A stretch of DNA of 64,000 bases from Aphidius gifuensis. Lineage: Eukaryota > Arthropoda > Insecta > Hymenoptera > Braconidae. The DNA is taken from contig NC_057791.1 of assembly GCF_014905175.1 (NCBI RefSeq), positions 9,000,492-9,064,491 on the forward strand, written 5' to 3'. How positions within the stretch are numbered: the stretch's first letter is position 1; the number at the start of each line of letters is the position of its first letter. Below, in pieces: positions 34,953 through 46,139 of this stretch. Made by a program: the position numbers and the translations under genes. The notes under the pieces are model-generated. The model did no database searches. It was not told where the DNA came from and saw only the letters and a list, made by a program, of their open reading frames with translations.

Positions 34953-35802
34953 GATGATAACTTACTTTTAGTTAACGAAATATCTTTACTAAGCAAATCA
35001 AGTATTTCTGAAGAAACGATTAATTTATCTGAACAAATGTTAAATGATTTTGTTAAACAATTTCCTTATTTATATGATAAAAAATTCATGACAGCAAATT
35101 TCCATTTGTTATTACATTTACCATCAAACACAAGAGATTTTGGACCAACATTTGTGACTTCATGTTTTACAAATATCAACTGGTTTATCTTTTTACATGG
35201 CTCTACCCCGTCTGATTAATAGTGTTAATGATGAAAGTATAATTTTAAATTTTTGTAGACGTCTGACGTCTGTCAAAAGGAAATACAAAGGGCATCGTCT
35301 GAGTCAGAGTTTATATGCAATTGGTGCTGTATCAAAAAATCGAGAGATCCCTGAGAACGTAAGAAATTTATTAAATATGTCAGACATAAGAGGAACAAAT
35401 ATAAAGCGATTTTTTAGACTGATGAAAGCGACAATTTTATATAGGTCCACAATGTATTCTCGACAAACTCAAACCAATTCTAATTACGTAAAATACATGT
35501 TAAACAATCAAATAGCTTTTGGCAATGTTTATTGTTTCGTTCAGGTCTCGAATTGCTTATGCACATATTTTTGTGACGATCTATGTCGAGCCCAGTACTA
35601 CGCCATTATCAAAAAATGCGATACTTTTCCAAAATTCGATGTACAAAATGGTCTTAATTCTAGAATTTTCGAATGTACACAAACTGATGATACTATTGTC
35701 TTAGAAATAAGAAATCTCATATGCGTTTGTTTTTTTATAAAAATTGCACAAGATAATGTTCCATACATTGTTGAACCAATTAATTTAATGGAAATTGAAT
35801 AA
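34953..35802 (+). pseudogene. CACTA/EnSpm-like transposase, last exon, frameshifted
   Basis: A splice acceptor (TTTTTACAG) ends at 34952. The frame reads ANFHLLLHLPSNTRDFGPTF, then NWFIFLHGSTPSD and a stop at 35214-35219; translation continues in another frame from 35197 as RLINSVNDESIILNFCRR through to a TAA at 35800-35802. The FHLLLHLP...DFGP...LFHG-type block is the C-terminal catalytic region of animal CACTA-like transposases, equivalent to FLLHYPRAMKYLGPL in the protein at 48804-51323. The conserved R.E acidic position is replaced (TNINWF). N-terminal exons are not recognisable upstream. Inactive. Confidence 0.7.
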
Positions 35803-36818
35803 AACGCATTTGTCATTGAAATAAAAATTATTTCTTCTACACTCTTAAATAGTTTTCGTATTTAAAATTATTTAATTTTATTCACTTCCAATTTATTATG
35901 TATTGTTAAAAAATCATTCATCATAAACTATTAGTAATTCTTAATTAATATTCAAATAGTTATTGAAAATTAAAATTTATATACGGCTACAAATTTTCTA
36001 AGTACAGTAAAAAAAAAACTTAGAAAATTTTTAGTCGATAAGTAATTTTTTTCTAAGTATATAGTGAGGTAAAATAACTTAGAATAAAAAAAAGTATCGA
36101 TACGACTGAAATTTTCTAAGTCCCTTAAATTGTATATGTAACAACAATAATAGGGCCTCAAAGATAGGCCTTAAAAGATACTACGAAGTCTTAAAAAAAA
36201 GAATTGGGAATCCTCTTCTAAAATCAGTTACCCAAGTTCCCTCTGGCTATTCCATAACTTCTTCTCAATTCTCCCAAAAAATACAGGATTATCAATGTAT
36301 ACTTAATACTTTGACACTTTTCGTACTAGTGATGATTTTTTCGATTGCTTTCGAATATTCCAATTCTTCAAGAAACCCTCACATCGAACTGATAATGTTT
36401 TCTGCATAAACTTTAGTTGATAAGTTTTAAGGAGACTTAAAATACATTAACCTCTATTCAAAAACATAGAAGCCACTAAAAATTGTACTGATTGTATTTA
36501 ATTTCAGAAATTGATGCAAGAATTTTGAAGCATTTGATTGGTAAAACGTATTTCTATCAAGCTTCGATACAGGAGTTTAAAAAAAATATTTTGCACATTC
36601 AGTCAAGAAGACTGTCAAAAATTGCTCATCGTTGTCGGAGTAAGGTACTATAATCCTGATGAATAGTCTGTTTTTAGTACGAACTTATGTCAGTATGTTA
36701 AAAAGAGTTCCAGATTTGAAAAACCTATAATAGTTACGAACTCTGAGTGACTATTTCGAAAGGAAGTCGTTTATCATCTACAATCAAACAAACATTTGTG
36801 AGAATTCGATTAGTGATA
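35803..36818. other. Left flank of the complete Polinton
   Basis: No gene recognised. A short inverted piece (AACTTAGAAAATTTT / AAATTTTCTAAGT) at 36015-36125 suggests a small foldback. The sequence from about 36300 to 36818 is non-repetitive and may be older host or element DNA into which the Polinton inserted. Confidence 0.5.
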
Positions 36819-36824
36819 CGTAAC
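36819..36824. repeat. Polinton target-site duplication, left copy
   Basis: CGTAAC directly before the AG terminus; identical to 62887-62892. Confidence 0.95.
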
Positions 36825-36985
36825 AGTAGTGGGGCAAGGCGGATCCTGGGACAGTTTGATATCAAACCCCCACCAGGCTCCGATTAAATTCCCCCTCTAT
36901 GTCAGCCATTTTGAGGTCGACCATTTTGTATATCGGTAACGTGGGGAGTTGGTATATCTGTATATTCAAAAGTCGGCCATTTTGA
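36825..36985 (+). repeat. Polinton left terminal inverted repeat
   Basis: About 160 bp pairing with 62700-62886. It contains one GGTTTGATATCAAACC-type palindrome region (TTTGATATCAAACCCCCACC), CCGATTAAATTCCCCCTCTA, and one full CCATTTTGTATATCGGTAACGTGG module. The right TIR has further copies of that module. Confidence 0.92.
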
Positions 36986-37195
36986 ATGTTTATAATTCAG
37001 TGATTACTATTATCTATATATATATATACACTGTGATTGGATGATATTTATTTATTATGGATATATTTATTAATAATAATTGAAACAATGACTAAAAATA
37101 TAAATTTATGATGGATATATTTATTAATAATAAAAAAAAACAATGACTGAAAAATTATAAATTTAATATCAAATATTTATTCAATTTTACATGAT

Positions 37196-38640
37196 TCATT
37201 CGAGTATTGTACAATCATTATGCCAATTATTATTATTATTATTATCATCATCATTAACAGAAATTATTTCTTCTATAAATACAACATCATCATCATCATT
37301 TTTTACACAATTTGCAATCTCCATTTGACTGTTATATATATTGTCGAATTCTACGGCAGCTCTCTCCAGTTTTTCTTGTTGTTCTCTGATGATGTTTCTC
37401 TCTTGCTCCAATGCTTCTTCTTCCCCTTCTGATGGTCTGAGAGCTATATTGTTAGATAAACAAATAAGTAAATATTATTATTATTATTATTATTTTTTTA
37501 ATGGGATATATTCATTATTTATATGAACAGTTTAAATATACTTACAAAAATTAATAATTGGCATTCTTCCAAATGAATCAACAATTTCATAGTATCCTGA
37601 AAACATAAGAATTAACATTATTAAATCGAGTAATTAATATAAAGAAAATGATTATGTGTGTATATATATTATATATATATATATATATTACCATCTAGAG
37701 TCACATCATACTGCAACTCATCAAGTGCCACTGGTGAATCGTCTTCTTCTGGGAAACTGGAGTCATTATTCCAGTAATCTGTAATACAATGAATAAAAAT
37801 TATATTTTATAAAAACCAAATAAAAAATTATGAACATTCGAATTATACCTGGCAAAATAGTTGAGATTGGAGTTCTATTATTTCCCATACATTTTGTATG
37901 AATATTGAAACCACCTGTGAATAAAAAGTTATGCAGTTTATTATTATTATTATAGACATGTTTAATGATTTAGAAAAAATCTTTGAATTCAAATATAAAA
38001 AAGTACTTACAATAATTATTCATTAGTCTTGATGAATACATTAAACTATGTATTGATAAAAGATTATATTCAATCTGAGAAACGATATTTGTTAAAACAA
38101 ATATAATGATTAAATATAATTATGCATAAAAAATCGAATATTACCATTTTTAAATTATCCTCTCGCTCCTCTCTTCAATTAACAAATTGAAAATACATTA
38201 ATAAATAAATTAAACACATAGAATGATAAATTTATAAATACTAATAAATAATTTAAAATGTTGATATATCACTTACCTCATTGTTATAAAATTCGTGAAT
38301 CATCTTGTCCAAGTTTTTCTGCAGCTCCTGGTTCACAGTTTTCAGCAAGTCCCAAACTGATTTGATATTTTCGCAGTTGTACTTGGCTTATATATCCCAA
38401 AATAAGGGCTTAGGTGGGGATCATTAGGATGATGATAGAAATAGGAAGTTTGTTTTTCATGGAAAGCATTTTTCAAAAGCTGTGCATAGTCACAAAATGA
38501 CTTATAATTCTGAAAATTAGATATGTAAAACTGTTTACTATGCGAGGTTTGTTGACGTAAACAAGAGATAAAACGTTTGCAATGATCTATTCTCATTATA
38601 CCTGGAGGAGCTTGTTGGAATTATGTGTCACTAGCCAACA
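37196..38640 (-). CDS. Multi-exon Polinton gene of unknown function
   Basis: Minus-strand exons with GT...AG borders: 38596 (or further upstream)-38277, about 38175-38145, 38074-38011, 37914-37849, 37778-37692, 37596-37546 and 37443-37196 (stop at 37196). The first encodes DYAQLLKNAFHEKQTSYFYH and SVWDLLKTVNQELQKNL; middle exons MGNNRTPISTILPG and FPEEDDSPVALDEL; the last is a coiled-coil, EQERNIIREQQEKLERAA, followed by acidic and Asn runs. A one-base frameshift near 38395 lies inside the first exon, so this copy may be inactive. It sits just inside the left TIR and points toward it. I do not recognise a domain. Small exons in a virus-like element suggest it was acquired from, or adapted to, a spliceosomal host. 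Confidence 0.6.
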
Positions 38641-39187
38641 TAGAAAATATATATTTCCTATGTTGTCATGTAATGTTTTATGTAAAATTGTACATCTACA
38701 CACACACACACACACATACAGTCACATGCTAAGATGATGCTTTGAGAATCTCTCGTCCTAAACAAATAAAAAGTTCTTCTCTTACATACTATAATATCTT
38801 TACAATACTTTTATTTTCCTGTAAATAAACAATGTTAAAATTTTCTCAATATTTTTATCTCGTTATGCTTGAATAATTGAAGGCCAAATTTACAAGATGA
38901 AACTTGTTTAGAATTGCTCACCACTGCCGCACATAAAAACTGTCAAGTAAACAAATGATGAAATTTTCCAATAGCTTTTATTTTTTTTTTTTTAAATTCT
39001 ATCACCGTCAATAATCAAGACAATGTAAAATGATAAAAGTTGTAAATAATATTGACTATTATTCACAAAAATACATCTTGAAGGGAAGCAAAAATGTTTT
39101 ATTTATTTTCCGATAAATATTTTCAAGACAAAAATTCTATGAAAAATGTCACACACCTTTTGAAAATGAAATAATTTCACCCCCATC
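38641..39187. other. Spacer between the spliced gene and the polymerase
   Basis: AT-rich, contains (CA)n at 38700-38716; presumably holds divergent promoters. No frame. Confidence 0.5.
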
Positions 39188-39190
39188 GTA

Positions 39191-39225
39191 CGTATATAAG
39201 GACTCTCAAAGCAATTAAATATATC
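39191..39225 (+). promoter_or_regulatory. Candidate core promoter (TATA box and initiator)
   Basis: GTATATAAGG at about 39193-39202 is followed 25-30 bp later by ATCAGTATC, which matches an insect initiator (TCAGT). The next ATG is at 39308. Spacing is right for a metazoan RNA polymerase II promoter driving the 39308 frame and possibly the polymerase behind it. Confidence 0.55.
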
Positions 39226-39307
39226 AGTATCTTCTGAACCTCACAGCCGGAGTTTATATTTTTTTTATTTTCTGCTACTTAATACAGTATTTTTATACTT
39301 TAAAAAT

Positions 39308-39655
39308 ATGGCTAAATCAATGATAATATTCGCAAATATGCCAATGAAAAGTCATAAAGAGCAGCGTGCTTTTTATGATAATATGTTTATTAACTTATCG
39401 CAGAATAGTGTCAACAGAGATACAATTTGTGAATCAATCGATGATTTATCGTGTCGAATTGTTGAATATAATGATATTATGAAGAATGAAAATTTGAAGT
39501 ATAACGAGCGGAAAAAATTTTCAACTTCTCTAATATATGCGACTATGATGACTCTTTATCAAAACATAAAATATATCGTGCTAATGATTGTATTGAGTAG
39601 TTCATTAATGAGCTATATGAAATATCAAAAAATGTTGATGCTATACTCAGTGTAA
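39308..39655 (+). CDS. Short ORF ahead of the polymerase, unrecognised N-terminus
   Basis: 115 codons from ATG at 39308. The first 75 or so residues (MAKSMIIFANMPMKSHKEQR, ESIDDLSCRIVEY) resemble nothing I know and do not look like the conserved N-terminal blocks of Polinton polymerases present in copy B. From about 39540 the polymerase frame is read one base off, so the C-terminal 40 residues are probably a shadow. It may be a separate small gene or a replacement N-terminus. Confidence 0.4.
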   Translation: MAKSMIIFANMPMKSHKEQRAFYDNMFINLSQNSVNRDTICESIDDLSCRIVEYNDIMKNENLKYNERKKFSTSLIYATMMTLYQNIKYIVLMIVLSSSLMSYMKYQKMLMLYSV

Positions 39656-42178
39656 ATAATCCACAAGAACAAGCTGAGTTTGATAGAGCACAGTTTTGTT
39701 ATATTTGTAATAAAAAATTCACGGAAAAAGACCCTAAAGTTAAAGATCATCATCATTTCTTAAATCGCTACAGGGGTCCGGCACACAACAGCTGTAATAT
39801 AAATTATCAAGAGTCGTGTATTATAAATGTAGTGTCGCATAATATGTCAGGTTATGATTCTCATTTTATTTTAAAACAATTAGCAACTCAGTTTCCAGGT
39901 CGTATGACATTATTACCGGTAAATAAAGAAAAATATATCTCATTTACAAAGTATGTCGAAGGTACACGCGTGCAGCTTCGTTTTATTGATTCATTTAGAT
40001 TTATGCCTTCGAGTATTGAAAAATTACCCTGGTAGAAATAATCTCTCCGGATTTTCTCCGGATCGTCTCCTGACTTTCTCCGGATCGTCTCCGGATTTCT
40101 CCGGCTTTTCTACGCAATTGAGACTTCCGGAGATATTATTCCGGAGTTTTTTCGGGTTTTCTCCGGATTTTCTCCGGATTTTTTCAGAAAAAATTTCTTT
40201 TTTATTTTTCGTATGTAAACTCTTATTTCTACTTTTTCTTATTAATTTTTCCATTTTTTTGTGTTTGTTTTTTTAAGTCAAAATTCCGGAAAAAATCCGG
40301 AGATATTATAGAAATAGTCTGGAGATTACTCCGTACATATCTCCGGAAGTCTCAATTACGTAGAAAATCCGGAGAAATCCGGGGAAATCCGGAGAAATCC
40401 GGAGAAAATCCGGAGAGATTATTTCTACCAGGGTAGCCTCATATTTAACAAATGATGAAAAATATATAACTCAAAAATATTACACTGATAAAAATAAATT
40501 CAGTCTCGTGAATAAAAAAGGAATTTTTCCATATGATTTTGTTGATTGTTTTGAGAAATTGAACCTTCCTACTTTACCAACGAAGGATCAGTTTTTTTCA
40601 AAACTCTATGATGAACATATTAGTGATGCCGATTACGCTCACGCTTGCAATGTTTGGCATACTTTTGATATAAAAACACTTGGAGAGTACTCAGATTTAT
40701 ATTTAAGAACTGATATTTTATTATTAAGTGATATATTTGAAAATTTTAGAGATAATTGTATGGAAACCTATAAGCTTGACCCACTCCATTTTATTACATG
40801 TCCATCATTGGCAATGCAGGCAATGCTAAAAATTACTGAAATTGAATTAGAGTTGCTGACTGATGTTGATAAAATGTTGTTTATTGAAAGCGGTATTCGG
40901 GGTGGCTTGGCACAATGTTCAAATCGTTGGGGTAAGGCAAATAATAAATATATGAAATCTGACTATGATCCAAATTTAGAAGATATTTATTTAATGTATT
41001 TTGATATTAATAATCTAGATGGGGCTTCAATGATGTCATATTTACCATATAAAGATTTTAGTTGGGTTGAAAATTTTAATTTAAATATTTTAAATGAAAT
41101 CAGTGAAACATCAGAATGGGGTTATATTTTAGAAGTTGATATGGACTATCCAATCGAATTGCATGATGAGCATAAAGATCTGCCATTAGCTCCAATACAT
41201 GATAAGCCACCATTGCCAACTTCAAAATGTAAAAAATTACTAACAACATTGTCACCAAAAAAAAAATATATTATTCACTATAGAAATTTGCAATTATACA
41301 CCAGTCTAGGATTAAAAATTACGAATTTGTATAGAGTATTGAAATTCCGCCAAAAAGACTGGCTCAAAAAATATATTGATTTGAATACAGAATTGCGTAA
41401 AAAAGCAACAAATGAATTTTCAAAGAATTTCTATAAATTTTTAAATAATAGTGTATTTGGTAAATTAATGGAAGATGCTAGAAACCAAATTTTTCAGCAT
41501 CTTACATAATTAGCGATTTAGCAATAATTGAAATGCGTAAACTGAAAATTATATTAAATAAACCAATATATTTAGGCTTCAGTATATTAGATATTTCAAA
41601 AACAAACATGTATGATTTTTATTATAAATTATTTACGCAAAAATTTTTCTAATTTTGTCACTTTATATTATATGGATACAGATAGTTTTATTTTAGGTGT
41701 AAGACGTTATAATATTTATGAATATATGAAAAGAGATTGGGAAAAATTCGATACATCTGAGTATTCTCCTGCAAACCCTTGGGGCATTGGGCAGCATAAT
41801 AAAAAAGTAGTTGGCTTGATGAAAGATGAAACAAATGGGGATATTTTATTAGAATTTATTGGTTTGCGAGCTAAAATGTATGCATATCGAGTTCAGCGAG
41901 ATAAAAAGTCATATGGCTCACGCGCAAAAGGTGTAAAAGGTTCTGCTCTACGAACGATAACTTTCGATGATTATAAAAATTGTCTTTTGAATAATGTCAA
42001 TATTGATCGTATTCAACGGACGATACAATCGAAAAAACATGAAGTTAAAACCATAGAAATGCGAAAATTAGCTTTAAGTGCTGGTGATGATAAGCGACAA
42101 CTTATTGAAGGCTCAACTGATACTCTACCGTGGGGTTACAAAGAAGTATTTGTTGATGAGCCAATGGAAATTGAATAA
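39541..42178 (+). pseudogene. Protein-primed family B DNA polymerase of the complete Polinton
   Basis: Replicates Polinton DNA by protein priming. In order: Cys finger FCYICNKKF (39697), exonuclease block HNMSGYDSHF (39838), FIDSFRFMPSS (39990), exonuclease III-like YSDLYLRTDILLLSDIF (40690), motif A YFDINNLDGASM (41000), motif B KKATNEFSKNFYKFLNNSVFGKL (split by positions: 41401-41468), motif C YYMDTDSFIL (41668-41697). Lesions: TAG at 39598-39600, MITE at 40027-40433, stop at 41507-41509 with an apparent deletion after motif B, and a frameshift near 41630. Motif A has Asp where the family has Tyr (LDG at 41015-41023). The N-terminal third (RGS...NIKN, CFLW blocks) is absent. Not functional as it stands. 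Confidence 0.92.
40027..40433. mobile_element. MITE with CCGGA-repeat arms, TA duplication, inserted in the polymerase
   Basis: 407 bp, begins CCCTGGTAGAAATAATCTCT and ends with its inverse AGAGATTATTTCTACCAGGG, flanked by TA at 40025-40026 and 40434-40435. Arms are built from TCTCCGGATTT/AAATCCGGAGA words. The element plus one TA is 409 bp and its removal would leave the polymerase frame continuous across the site, so the insertion is a clean TA-target event, Tc1/mariner-like. Confidence 0.93.
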
Positions 42179-42179
42179 C

Positions 42180-42810
42180 AATGTTTACATTTATGTTTTT
42201 TAAATTTAGCAAAAGAGGGTGCTTGAGTAGCATAAATAAAACCTCATACTCAAGCAAGAGTAAAAGTCGCTATAATGTAAATATATACTTATATTACAGG
42301 GGTATGTTACTAGGGTATTATACTGTATTTTTTTTTTTTAAATAAAATGACAAATGTTTGTTGTGCATAAAAATACAAAAAAGTTTCATAGATGGATATC
42401 ATGTCGAGAAATAAATAAACAATTAAGTGAAAATTAAATAAACAAATACGCGAATGAATAAAAATTTAAGCTAGTATTATCTAGGGTTTATCTGGTAACT
42501 TGTAAATACACTTGCATACAATAGTGTAAACACTGCTTTAATGGTAATATGTTTTAACTGTATAAATGAATAATTAAATAAATAAATAATCGAATAAAAC
42601 AATAAATAAAATAAAATGATTAAATAAATAAATATAAAAATGTAGAAATCATAATAATTTTAATAAATATTAATGTCTGCTATGTATAATACTAGTGTAT
42701 TATACTACAATTCAAAAATAATATTATTACCACAGCTTGTAAAATGTATTATGTTTCAAAAAATGTGTAAATAAATAAAGTGAATAATTTTAAAATGCAT
42801 TGTTTTTTAT
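42180..42810. other. Spacer between convergent polymerase and integrase genes
   Basis: AT-rich with AATAAA-type words on both strands (for example 42585-42605 and the TTTATT cluster near 42810), suitable as polyadenylation signals for the two converging genes. No frame. Confidence 0.55.
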
Positions 42811-42811
42811 T

Positions 42812-43735
42812 TTATAAGTCTGCTTTATTTATCCATTGATTATGAGTATTATCGAAACCCAAGAATTTTACATATAATTTATTACCACGTTTTTTTATTA
42901 CTTTTTCAATCAAATAAATATTTGGATGTTTGACTGAATGTAATTCTTCCTCATAAAAACATCCTTGTATAGGGTTTTTTTGATAATCTTTTAACATGTA
43001 TGTTACTGGATTGGTATTGTTGATTTTTACAATTTTAAATATTTCATTGGTATAATTTGGTATATATCCTTTTTCAAAAACATGCTTATATTTTGATATT
43101 CGAACAAAATCATTTATTTTAAATTTTGCAATATGTTGGTAGTCGGCATATAAACTATCATAACGTTGTTTTAACTTGCCAGCATGATTTGGAGTCACGT
43201 CAGCAGGCTTCATGCCAATTGTTCGATGTTTTCTCTTGTTATATTCTTCTAGAAGAGATGGTAGTATTTTTTCCCACTTGTATGTGCCTTGAAAACTAAA
43301 TTTCATCCACATTATACGTTTTAATGTGCGATTGAAACGCTCACAAATGGATGCTTTCAAGTGTGCGAATGTAGAATACATGTGTATTTTATATTTTTTC
43401 AACAATTCATTGAATTTTGAATTTTTAAATTCTTTTCCATCATCTACATGCAAATTTTTTGGAATACGGCCAAGTTTTAAGATGCTTTCAAATGCTTTTG
43501 TAACTTCGATTGCACTTTTATTTTTCACAGCTACAGCCCATGCAAATTTTGAAAAGTTGTCAATTACAGTCAATATGTATTTATAGCCATTATTTTCAGC
43601 AGCATATGGAATCATTTCCACAAGATCAGCTTGCCAGGTCTCATCAATGTCACGAATGTCAACATGTCTTCTTGAAAAAATTTTTCGCGCAGGCGCATGA
43701 AGCTCTTTAACAATGTCCCATTTAAACTTTGCCAT
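42812..43735 (-). CDS. Polinton integrase (DDE core plus chromodomain)
   Basis: 307 codons, uninterrupted, from ATG at 43735. It inserts the element's DNA into the host genome, producing the 6-bp duplication. The retroviral-type catalytic triad is complete: D37 in ETWQADLVEM, D98 in HVDDGKEF, E132 in KASICERFNRT, with the usual D-x(60)-D and D-x(33)-E spacing. Residues 170-215 (NKRKHRTIGMKP, FKINDFVRISKYK) form the SH3-like region. The last 40 residues (YLIEKVIKKRGNKLYVKFLG) are chromodomain-like, as known for Polinton and some Ty3 integrases, and may read histone marks. This is the best preserved gene of the Polinton; no lesion is visible. The paralogue at 5935-7790 is dead. Confidence 0.95.
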   Translation of the reverse strand: MAKFKWDIVKELHAPARKIFSRRHVDIRDIDETWQADLVEMIPYAAENNGYKYILTVIDNFSKFAWAVAVKNKSAIEVTKAFESILKLGRIPKNLHVDDGKEFKNSKFNELLKKYKIHMYSTFAHLKASICERFNRTLKRIMWMKFSFQGTYKWEKILPSLLEEYNKRKHRTIGMKPADVTPNHAGKLKQRYDSLYADYQHIAKFKINDFVRISKYKHVFEKGYIPNYTNEIFKIVKINNTNPVTYMLKDYQKNPIQGCFYEEELHSVKHPNIYLIEKVIKKRGNKLYVKFLGFDNTHNQWINKADL

Positions 43736-43785
43736 GTTACATCAACTGATGATATGCAACAACTAATTATTAATATGCAATTTTC

Positions 43786-44703
43786 TTAATATATGAAACC
43801 AGCTTCTCGCAATTCCTCAATAATCGATATGATTTCATTATTGTGGCTGGAGTTTCCAGCTGCTCGTGAGGCAATCAGTAATCGCAGGCGTTCGACAAGC
43901 TCTTCAGGATCATTCCACCATACATAATCTAGTTGTGGAATATTTCTTGTGCTTTGGAGACTCATAGTTGTAGGCAAAAGACCAGCACCATGATGCTCAG
44001 TAATATGTGGTGAAATATACTTTATAAATTTTGATGAAGCTGGATTTCTGATAGATCCAAGTGATTCATAACGTTTTAGATGACCATTTGTATTTATGAT
44101 AATATTAGAATAATTTTTTTTATCAATATCTGTCACTTGATTTTTATTCGGACTTTTCATGAATAATAATTCCATTATTCCTGGTGTCATTTCATATAAA
44201 TTGTTATCAATATATACACAATTGTCTTTAAAAGAAACTTCAGCAGAACCAATTTTATAGTAGGACCTGAATTTTCTTACTCCAAAATCTTTATCCTATG
44301 CTATTGTATCGATGGTGTTAAGATAATGATTCACCAAGCTATCATCATCATTGATACTTGTAATATTATTTTTTTCTATGACTTTTTTTGCACTATTTTC
44401 TTCTTCTTCCACATTTATTAAAGTATCATCGAAAATTTTGCTATTTTCATCAATTTTGTTATCTTCATTTTCCTCATCAAAATTGAAATCTTTTGATGCC
44501 TCAATGATTTTTGAATTTGAAACTTTATCACTAATCTGTTTGAGTGGTGTCAGCAGTGGCTTAAAATAATTAATCGATGACTGCTCTAAAGTATCTTGAT
44601 TATGTTTTAATAATTTATGTTTTTGTTGTATTACTTTTCGAACTTTTTCTAATTCACTTAAAATATTAGATTCTTCCACAAGGTTTTCTCTAGTCAGAGG
44701 CAT
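43786..44703 (-). pseudogene. Polinton DUF8207-like gene with one in-frame stop
   Basis: ATG at 44703; 306 codons including a TAG at 44298-44296, after which the same frame continues to a stop at 43786. The N-terminal half is helical and acidic (HKLLKHNQDTLEQSS, FNFDEENEDNK). After the TAG comes FGVRKFRSYYKIG and VYIDNNLYEMTPGIMELLF, which I recall as the DUF8207 pattern of arthropod Mavericks. The C-terminal 50 residues (DYVWWNDPEELVERLRLL) are also strongly conserved-looking. Function unknown. A single nonsense change separates this from an intact gene. Neighbours: integrase downstream, ATPase upstream, same strand. Confidence 0.8.
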
Positions 44704-44773
44704 CTTGCACTCTTGGTGTCGTGAACTGATCTGCTCACTATTTTGCCCTCATGAGTATGATACATTATTTGTT

Positions 44774-45171
44774 TTATGCATCAATGCTAATAAATGTATC
44801 AAAATTTTTTCTGTATCGTCCAGCATTTATTTCACTATCTTTATCAATAACAATAAACCCATAATTATCTTTCCAGCATTTCAAGCACATGGTTTCAAAA
44901 TTTTCGAATGTTATGTCTGTGTTTACATGATCATTATATATATGCCGCAAGTTTATCTTATCTTGTTTAAATAAAATGAGGAAATTTACATTATCACGAA
45001 TCAAAAGTTTTGGTATACGAGCGTATGACTGGTTTATATAGAAACTGTCAACATTTTTATGCCTTCCTTGACAAAAATATGCTCGAATATTATTTTGTTT
45101 TTCCATTGCAACGTCATCAAAAATAAATATGGAATTTAACTTCGCCTCATCAACTGGTACAACTTCACGTA
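44774..45171 (-). pseudogene. Packaging ATPase, C-terminal half (separated by nested insert)
   Basis: Contains the Walker B strand IFIFDDVAMEKQNNIRAYF, then FLILFKQDKINLRHIYNDHV and YGFIVIDKDSEINAGRYRK. The N-terminal half with Walker A is at 56820-57146, 11.65 kb away on the same strand. Polinton ATPases are FtsK/HerA-type motors thought to package the genome into virions. The frame at the break reads into AT-rich insert sequence at 45172. Confidence 0.92.
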
Positions 45172-45560
45172 GCAAAAAGTTTTATAAACATTTCTATAAA
45201 ACGTTTTTATAAAAATTTTTATACAAATTTTTATACAAATTCTTATATAGATTTGGCGCTTTTTTTATAGAATAAATTCTATGAAATTTGTGGTTGATTT
45301 TTATAAAATGAATTTATTAATTTTTTATAGGATTTGGTTTATAGGATTATTTTTATAAAAAAAAATGATTTGTATATATCATAATCATAATAATACGCTG
45401 TTCTATAAAAATATTCTTCTATAAAATTTTGAATGATTTTTATAAAATATCCAAAACGGAATGTTTTATAAAATTTTTCCTATAGAATAGTTTTTATAGA
45501 AATATTATAAAAAATCTATAGAATAGTCCTGTATAGATTTTATTTTTTATGTATAACATT
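45172..45560. repeat. TTTTATAAAA-rich foldback piece at the left junction
   Basis: Dozens of TTTTTATAAAA, TTTCTATAAAAC and ATAGAATAGTTTTTATAG words in both orientations. Likely a palindromic MITE; ends not resolved. Confidence 0.6.
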
Positions 45561-45765
45561 GTATATAATTGATTTATTTCATTTATTTATTGCTGTAACG
45601 AGTTTTTTTATTTATTGTACAATAATATTCATTTTTCAAACAAAGATATAAACCAAGCCAATGAAACATGATGACACTCAATCCATTGACAAACAGTTAC
45701 AGTCACTTCTGAATCATCAGGGTCTATCTCATTATTAAACTCGACTAGAACACTTTCTTTTTTTT

Positions 45766-46122
45766 TTAATTAACAATAAATATATATAATAACAATAAAT
45801 CAAACTATCTTCATAATATGTCAAATTTTATATAATCAAGCATCAACAACCACGCCATTTATGAACGACTATGCGCTTTGCTTTCTGGCAGTCGACTGAG
45901 TTTCCGTTAGACCATATAGTCCCGTGAATACGGGTGTGGCAAGCCAACGGAAAGTGACGGAAACTCAGTCGGCTCAATCAACTGCCAGCAGCCAGAAGGT
46001 GATGCCCATAGTCGTTCATAAATGGCGTGGTCGTTGATGCTTGATTATACATATAAAATTTGACATATTATGAAGATAGTTTGTTATATTGTTATTATAT
46101 ATATTTATTGTTAATTAAAAAA
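45766..46122. mobile_element. 357-bp near-perfect palindromic element
   Basis: TTAATTAACAATAAATATAT through ATCAAGCATCAACAACCACG, CCATTTATGAACGACTATG is mirrored by CATAGTCGTTCATAAATGG, CGTGGTCGTTGATGC to TATTGTTAATTAA. The centre near 45935 has GACTGAGTTTCCGTTAG / AACGGAAAGTGACGGAAACTCAG and GTGAATACGGGTG, a word also present in the MITEs at 14366 and 52752. Confidence 0.85.
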
Positions 46123-46139
46123 TCAGCAACATTTTTTTT

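Noticed and set aside
43326..43710. Plus-strand ORFs inside the integrase gene
   Set aside because: Shadow frames opposite a well-supported integrase.
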